Positions 59,287 through 64,000 of a DNA stretch of 64,000 nucleotides are shown piece after piece (within the stretch, counting starts at the first letter, position 1; the number at the start of each line of letters is the position of its first letter). The stretch spans positions 558,001 through 622,000 of the forward strand of contig JANSXA010000002.1 in the NCBI GenBank assembly GCA_024743175.1, written 5' to 3'. The notes beneath the pieces were generated by a model that was given only the letters and a program-made list of their open reading frames with translations, ran no database searches and had not been told where the DNA came from. Made by a program: the position numbers and the translations under genes. This DNA comes from Pseudomonadaceae bacterium (GTDB lineage: Bacteria > Pseudomonadota > Gammaproteobacteria > Pseudomonadales > Azotimanducaceae).

Positions 59287-60933
59287 GTGAACACGTCCAG
59301 AATCTATATCGTCGGATTACTCATGGCCTGCATGGTGCTGCCAGGGATTACGGTACAGGCCGCTTCTGAAGATAACGCCATCAGCGTCGAACCTGCGGAA
59401 TTGCTTACTCCGGCGGAGCTCAACGAGCTGGTCGGGCCTGTTGCATTATATCCAGATGATCTACTTGCCATTGTTCTACCCGCCTCCACCTACCCGCTGC
59501 AGATTGTTGCCGCCGCACGTTACCGTGAAGATGCCGCCACCAATGCTGATCTTGAACCCGCAGAGGATTGGGACGAGTCCGTAGTTGCACTGCTCAACTA
59601 TCCTGAAGCGCTGACGTTTCTGAATGATGATATTGATTGGACCTGGCAGCTTGGGCAGGCGGTACTGGACCAGCAGGAAGACGTGCTGGCGGCTGTGCAG
59701 ACCTTCCGAGATGAAGCTTATGCTGCGGGTAATTTAGACAGCGATGATCGCCAGGTTGTGGCGGTTGAAGAAGATGTGGTCACGATTAAGTCCACAGACC
59801 CTGAAGTCATTCATGTGCCCTACTACGAACCGGAAGAAGTCACCGTTTATCAGACAGAACGGGTGTACCACTATTACCCGAGCGCCTACCCGGTTTATTA
59901 CTACCCTTACAGCTATAGTCATCGGTTTTATAACTATCCAACTTTCTGGGGTGTGAGTTCGGTGTTTGCTTTGTCCTGGAGCAGTTATCACCTGAACCAC
60001 CACTACCATAGCCATCGCTACCACCCCTACTATGGCCGCACCTATCACGGCAATCATTTTCGCCGCACGTTTCGCTATCACGCGCCGCGCGCACATCAGC
60101 GCCGCCACTATAAAAAAGATCGCAACCATGACGGAAAATGGCAGCCCCGGCGTAAATACGCAGGTGCCAGACCAGACTACCGCGATCAACGATATCGCAA
60201 CCAGCGACCCGCACGTGAACATCGCCGCGAGCGCCACCTGCAGCACAATCCCCGTGTTACCCATCGGGCAAACCGGGAACAGCGAATTGCGCGCAACTCA
60301 AGCATCCACCGCGATCTACGACGCGAACAGAACAGTGTGCACCGCGGTTCAAACCGCTCTGATGTTCATCGCCAACAACGGGGCAGCCGCATCGACCGGC
60401 AGTTCCGCCCTAACACGCAGAATGAGTCTTTACGCAAACGCCAGCAGCGCGAGATTCGTGAACGTCGTCAGGCTGCGGTAAACAGGGTCAATCATAACAA
60501 TCGCGTGCTGCGCAGTCGCAGTGACAACAATACCGCAGCTGCTCGGCCACAGCGTCAGCAGCATACAGAACGGCAGTCACAACAACGCGTAGAACGTCGA
60601 CAACCACAGCGTGTAGAACAGGCGCAACGGTCACAGCGCGCGCAACGTGCCCAACGGCCTCAGCGGGCGGAAAGACCGCAGCGCATGGATAGACAGCAGC
60701 GGGTGCAGCGCTCGCAGCGTGTTGAACGCGCACAGCGTGCGGAGCGCCCGCAGCGAGCTGCTAGAAATCAACAACAGAGTTCACAACGAAAAATTGCTCA
60801 AGCCAGTCCTAAACGCCAGGCGGCACCCAAGCGCAGTGCAAAAATTCGACAGAACCAGCATCGCGCTAAATCTGCATCACGTCAGCGTGCGCAAATCGCC
60901 CAGCGTAACAGCGGACCACGTCAACAACATTAA
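59287..60933 (+). CDS. DUF3300 protein with basic, Gln/Arg-rich C-terminal region
   Basis: 548 residues. A signal peptide (MNTSRIYIVGLLMACMVLPG) is followed by the DUF3300 domain (about 35-180): LTPAELNELVGPVALYPDDL, IVLPASTYPLQIV, WTWQLGQAVLDQQEDVLAAV. A His/Tyr-rich stretch (about 190-280) precedes roughly 260 residues of low-complexity Gln/Arg-rich sequence with repeats such as RAQRAQRPQRAERPQR. This tail is probably disordered and nucleic-acid- or polyanion-binding, which is an inference. The GTG at 59287 has GAGG 6 bases ahead; the frame opens at 59257. It ends in a 4-base overlap with the convergent symporter gene. Confidence 0.8.
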   Translation: MNTSRIYIVGLLMACMVLPGITVQAASEDNAISVEPAELLTPAELNELVGPVALYPDDLLAIVLPASTYPLQIVAAARYREDAATNADLEPAEDWDESVVALLNYPEALTFLNDDIDWTWQLGQAVLDQQEDVLAAVQTFRDEAYAAGNLDSDDRQVVAVEEDVVTIKSTDPEVIHVPYYEPEEVTVYQTERVYHYYPSAYPVYYYPYSYSHRFYNYPTFWGVSSVFALSWSSYHLNHHYHSHRYHPYYGRTYHGNHFRRTFRYHAPRAHQRRHYKKDRNHDGKWQPRRKYAGARPDYRDQRYRNQRPAREHRRERHLQHNPRVTHRANREQRIARNSSIHRDLRREQNSVHRGSNRSDVHRQQRGSRIDRQFRPNTQNESLRKRQQREIRERRQAAVNRVNHNNRVLRSRSDNNTAAARPQRQQHTERQSQQRVERRQPQRVEQAQRSQRAQRAQRPQRAERPQRMDRQQRVQRSQRVERAQRAERPQRAARNQQQSSQRKIAQASPKRQAAPKRSAKIRQNQHRAKSASRQRAQIAQRNSGPRQQH

Positions 60934-62402
60934 GAGGCAGCCGGTACTGGCTTAGGCCAACGCTTATCCAGCAGCCAGACCAGCAAAACCATCAAGGTGC
61001 CCGCAACCGGGCACCAGTAAAAGAACGCAATGCCTTGCTGGCTCATCCAGACCACCGTCAAAGTGGCCACTATCCCACCCGCAATAACCGTACTGAGGCG
61101 ACCGATCCCGAATCTGGCCAGAACAATGGCGCCAAAGATAGCGCCGTAGACATAATTCGGTAACTTGAAGGTCAGATCCAGCAGCCCTTCACCTGAATAG
61201 CGGGCAAAGAACAGCGACACCGCCAGAAAGATAACACCCCAGAACAACATCAGTACTCGGGAGATCGTCACATAATGGGCTTCGCTTGCGTCTGTTCGAA
61301 AAAATTTTGCATAGAAGTGAGTGATGCTCAGATCCGACGTTTCTGCCAGAGCTGAATCAAGCGTAGAAATCGCAGCCGCAAATATTGCAGCAATAAAAAG
61401 CCCGGATAACCCAACTGGAATTTCTGACAAAATGAAGTAGGGGAATATACGATCAGGCGAAGTAACCAGCTGTTTTGCCATCTCCTCAGGTAAACCACGT
61501 TCGCTATAAAAAACAACCAGTGCCAGCCCCAGAGCCAGAATAACCAGGTGCATGACGTAAAACAGCGCCGCAAAGTTATACGCCTTCTGCGCTTCATTCA
61601 CGCTTCGGCAGGCACGCACACGCTGCCAGGTGCCCTGAGTGCTGCCCTGAGCGATATTCAACGCAATGCCGCCTATCACGCCTGCCCAGATCGTGTAGCG
61701 GCGCTCCGGATCAGTTGAGAAATCAAACAGCACCAGCTTAGCCTGGGCATCAAGACTCAACAGCGCTTCGGACAGCGACATATCGATATTGAACGCCAGA
61801 AAAATCAGCGCAAATACAGCCCCAAGACTGAACAGCACAAACAGCAGAAAGTCTGTCCAGATGACGGTTTTAATGCCTGCTAACGCACTCCAGATGATAC
61901 TCACGATAACAACAAAGCCCGCACATGCCGGCAATCCCCAGCCGGTGATCACATCCAGTACCAGACTGGCCGTGAGAAGCTTGACTCCGGAATTGATGAT
62001 GGTCAGCAGCAAGCCAAGGTACATGGACAGTTCACCCGTGGCTGGATCAATGCGCTGGCCAATATATTCGTAGCTGCTGCTGGCTTGTTTGGCCTCATAA
62101 AATGGTTTAGCCAGCAACATGCCTACAGCGATTTTACCCAGCGCCAGCCCCACAATGACCTGAAAATAGGTCAGGTCGCCGCCAGGCGCAAATACCGCTG
62201 CCGGCACAGAGATAAAGGTGACCGCACTCACCAGGGTTGCCAGAATACTTGCTGATACGGCCCACCAGGGCAGCGAACCATCTGCCTGAAAGAACGCCCG
62301 ACGCGAAGCAATTGAGCCACTTAATCGATGCCCCATATAGGTGACCAGAAGCATCACCCCAATGATCACGACAACATCAATAATGTGCAGGCCGGTAGCC
62401 AT
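60930..62402 (-). CDS. sodium:solute symporter family protein
   Basis: 490 residues with about thirteen membrane segments. Family patterns are ASILATLVSAVTFISVPAAV, YEYIGQRIDPATGELSMYLG, SALAGIKTVIWTDFLLFVLF, and AAIFAAAISTLDSALAETSD. A different branch from the symporter at 31288. It lies directly upstream of nothing on its strand but follows the reductase gene by about 14 bases, so it may be co-transcribed with the reductase and methyltransferase. Substrate unknown. Confidence 0.87.
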   Translation of the reverse strand: MATGLHIIDVVVIIGVMLLVTYMGHRLSGSIASRRAFFQADGSLPWWAVSASILATLVSAVTFISVPAAVFAPGGDLTYFQVIVGLALGKIAVGMLLAKPFYEAKQASSSYEYIGQRIDPATGELSMYLGLLLTIINSGVKLLTASLVLDVITGWGLPACAGFVVIVSIIWSALAGIKTVIWTDFLLFVLFSLGAVFALIFLAFNIDMSLSEALLSLDAQAKLVLFDFSTDPERRYTIWAGVIGGIALNIAQGSTQGTWQRVRACRSVNEAQKAYNFAALFYVMHLVILALGLALVVFYSERGLPEEMAKQLVTSPDRIFPYFILSEIPVGLSGLFIAAIFAAAISTLDSALAETSDLSITHFYAKFFRTDASEAHYVTISRVLMLFWGVIFLAVSLFFARYSGEGLLDLTFKLPNYVYGAIFGAIVLARFGIGRLSTVIAGGIVATLTVVWMSQQGIAFFYWCPVAGTLMVLLVWLLDKRWPKPVPAAS

Positions 62403-62416
62403 GTTCAGATAGCTGA

Positions 62417-63418
62417 CTAAGCTAATCGCACAATACGAGTTCCTATATTGCCACCGCTTAACAAATCAACAAACGCATCCGGCGCCGCAGCAAGACCCGA
62501 GACTTCATCGGTCAGGCTTTTTAAAGATCCATCTTTCAGCCAGCCATGCAACTCCTCTCGAGCAGCGGCATAGTGGTCTGCAAAATCGAAGACCAGGAAA
62601 CCACGCATGTTGATGCGTTTATTCACCAGCAGCCCCGGGATACCTCGCGGCCCTGGTTCAGGCTTATCTGTATCGTACTGCGACACCACACCACAACAGG
62701 CAATACGACCAAAGGTATTCATGCGAAACAGCGCCGAGCCGAGGATCAATCCACCGGTGTTGTCAAAATAGACGTCTACACCTGCCGGGGTAGCCGCCTT
62801 CAAAGCATCGCGAAAACTCTGTTCTTTGTAATTTACTGATGCATCAAAGCCAAGCTGATCAACAAGAACGGCACCTTTCTCTTCGCTGCCACAAACACCC
62901 ACCACTGTGGTCTGTTTGATTTTTGCGATCTGTCCAACAAGGTGCCCAACGGACCCGGCCGCAGCGGACACCAGCACAGTTTCACCTGCCTTGGGCTGTC
63001 CAACTTCCAGCAAGCCAAAATAGGCCGTCAGACCATTGATGCCTAACGGTCCCAGATAGGCGATGGGATCATGTGCTGCAGGTATGACTTCAACAGCCTT
63101 GGCATCATGCACGGAGTACGTCTGCCAACCTGTCGGCGCGCTGACCATTGTGCCGACAGCAATGTCTGCTGCACGGCTTTCGACCACCTCTCCAACCCCG
63201 GTGGCATTCATGACAACACCGCTAGTCGGCGCACCTGCATAACTGGCGCTTCCCTGTAAGCCTGCACGGGTACCTGCAGTAATTGCAAAAGCCGTTGTGC
63301 GCACCAGCACCTGGCCTTCGCCTGCTTCGGGTACCGGTGACTGACTGAGCCGGTAGTGGCCCGCCTGCAATTTGCCCTGGGGTATTTCAGCAATCAAAAC
63401 CTGCTGGTTCATTTCCAT
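62417..63418 (-). CDS. medium-chain NADP-dependent oxidoreductase (CurA/leukotriene B4 dehydrogenase-like)
   Basis: 333 residues of the zinc-free MDR fold. SPVPEAGEGQVLVRTTAFAI starts the catalytic domain; GPLGINGLTAYFGLLEVGQP, ETVLVSAAAGSVGHLVGQIA (NADP-binding AxxGxxG) and DVYFDNTGGLI follow, as in prostaglandin reductases and CurA. The family reduces alpha,beta-unsaturated ketones or aldehydes with NADPH. It lies 12 bases after the truncated methyltransferase gene on the same strand. Confidence 0.87.
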   Translation of the reverse strand: MEMNQQVLIAEIPQGKLQAGHYRLSQSPVPEAGEGQVLVRTTAFAITAGTRAGLQGSASYAGAPTSGVVMNATGVGEVVESRAADIAVGTMVSAPTGWQTYSVHDAKAVEVIPAAHDPIAYLGPLGINGLTAYFGLLEVGQPKAGETVLVSAAAGSVGHLVGQIAKIKQTTVVGVCGSEEKGAVLVDQLGFDASVNYKEQSFRDALKAATPAGVDVYFDNTGGLILGSALFRMNTFGRIACCGVVSQYDTDKPEPGPRGIPGLLVNKRINMRGFLVFDFADHYAAAREELHGWLKDGSLKSLTDEVSGLAAAPDAFVDLLSGGNIGTRIVRLA

Positions 63419-63430
63419 GTTTGTATCCTT

Positions 63431-64000
63431 CTACTGGCTGCGGGCACTAACCAGCCAGGTTGCGCCTTCAAGATCTAATCCGGACTCTGTGATGAGCGGT
63501 GCAAAAGCCTCGCGTACTGCCTGCAACGCGGCTTCTTTTGTTTCCCCTGACAATTCGGCCAGAGCGCGTGCAACAGGGCCTACCTCGCCTTGAGAGTGCA
63601 TAGCGGCCTCCAGATCATCACCCACATGCAGAATGGTGGACACAGGGTCTATCTCAACGTGTGCAAACCCCGCGTCGATCAGCAGCCCCCGCAGATAATC
63701 TTTATCCGCAAAAGCAAAAGGACCCGGCGCTTTGGGATCAACTGGTTCTGCGGGGGGCAGAAACGGTTGAATCGCACGCCCCGCAATCGTAATCCAGGGA
63801 TTGACCTGGGCAGCCTGCCAGCACATGAACACCATGCGCCCATCAGCTGTTAAACCGCTGTGCAGGTTCTTAAAGGCGGCCAGCGGGTCCGCAAAAAACA
63901 TCACCCCAAAACGGGAAAAAATCAGCTGATGATCCGGGGTCAGATCAACCACTGCCGCATCAGCTTCGCTGAAAACAACGTTATCCAAACCCGCGGCACG
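63431..64000 (-). CDS. class I SAM-dependent methyltransferase (5' end outside window)
   Basis: The frame enters from the right edge and runs 190 codons to a stop at 63431. The visible part, starting RAAGLDNVVFSEADA, includes FSRFGVMFFADPLAAFKNLH and GRMVFMCWQAAQVNPW, typical of the strand 4 to strand 5 region of class I methyltransferases; the SAM-binding glycine loop must lie outside. A TTG at 63988 can be read as a start, but the sequence before it continues the fold, so the gene is truncated rather than short. Confidence 0.8.
   Translation of the reverse strand, partial: RAAGLDNVVFSEADAAVVDLTPDHQLIFSRFGVMFFADPLAAFKNLHSGLTADGRMVFMCWQAAQVNPWITIAGRAIQPFLPPAEPVDPKAPGPFAFADKDYLRGLLIDAGFAHVEIDPVSTILHVGDDLEAAMHSQGEVGPVARALAELSGETKEAALQAVREAFAPLITESGLDLEGATWLVSARSQ

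Noticed and set aside
59734-60264. Hydrophobic minus-strand frame that looks like a membrane protein
   Set aside because: It is the antisense of the His/Tyr/Arg-rich part of the DUF3300 protein; antisense of such codons gives Val, Met and Ile, which mimics membrane helices.
1-64000. CRISPR arrays, rRNA, tRNA, insertion sequences, prophage or plasmid origin
   Set aside because: No regularly spaced repeats, transposase, integrase, phage structural or replication initiator genes were seen, and gaps between genes are too short to hold rRNA operons.

Overview
This 64 kb window looks like chromosomal DNA from a marine-type, aerobic gammaproteobacterium. The evidence is the paired cmoA/cmoB tRNA-modification genes, ppk1 and ppx, LemA with an M48 peptidase, a PA0069-type radical SAM gene with a typical gammaproteobacterial LexA box, and many acyl-CoA, flavin and TonB-dependent uptake genes. 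The genus cannot be fixed from sequence reading alone. Coding density is very high, no stretch over 300 bases lacks a gene, and I saw no tRNA, rRNA, CRISPR array, insertion sequence or prophage gene.

Layout. 1-8.5 kb: a truncated sulfotransferase, YceI, SirB2, an AGCS sodium/amino-acid symporter, an amidohydrolase, an alpha/beta hydrolase, a CinA-like/nucleotidyltransferase fusion and a MATE pump. 8.5-13.3 kb: a lipid and flavin block (enoyl-CoA hydratase, luciferase-like oxidoreductase, nitronate monooxygenase, flavin reductase, acyl-CoA dehydrogenase). 13.3-24.5 kb: LemA/M48, ppx facing ppk1, cmoA/cmoB, a DM13 protein, a second acyl-CoA dehydrogenase, a DUF4156 lipoprotein and an Smr nuclease. 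24.5-34 kb: a PhyH-type dioxygenase, an aldehyde dehydrogenase, a 7TMR-DISM hybrid histidine kinase, two transporters, and a radical SAM gene whose promoter spacer is filled by a LexA box.

34.1-37.4 kb holds a compact cassette: a lipoprotein with a retropepsin-like domain, a 7TM protein with a transglutaminase-like domain, and a RimK-like ATP-grasp ligase. 38.5-45.3 kb is a second tight array (VOC protein, NorQ-like MoxR ATPase, NorD-like VWA protein, rhomboid protease, 2OG-Fe(II) oxygenase, TsgA-like MFS). 45.3-53.6 kb carries a ceramidase-like hydrolase, a membrane-anchored aldo/keto reductase with ferredoxin motifs, a 36-residue membrane peptide ahead of a universal stress protein, and several small envelope genes.

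53.1-58.6 kb is a catabolic island read entirely on the minus strand: luciferase-like monooxygenase, cyclase-family hydrolase, TetR regulator, TonB-dependent receptor and VOC protein. The same inverted repeat (ATAAC-N4-GTTAT) lies 25-30 bases upstream of both the first gene and the receptor gene, so this is probably a self-contained regulon for taking up and degrading one substrate. The window ends with DUF2059, an unusual DUF3300 protein, a sodium:solute symporter, a medium-chain reductase and a truncated methyltransferase.

Best candidates for new biology are the two-operator TonB/LLM/cyclase regulon, the SOS-controlled radical SAM gene, the protease/transglutaminase/ATP-grasp cassette, the MoxR-VWA-rhomboid-oxygenase array, and the CinA-nucleotidyltransferase fusion.
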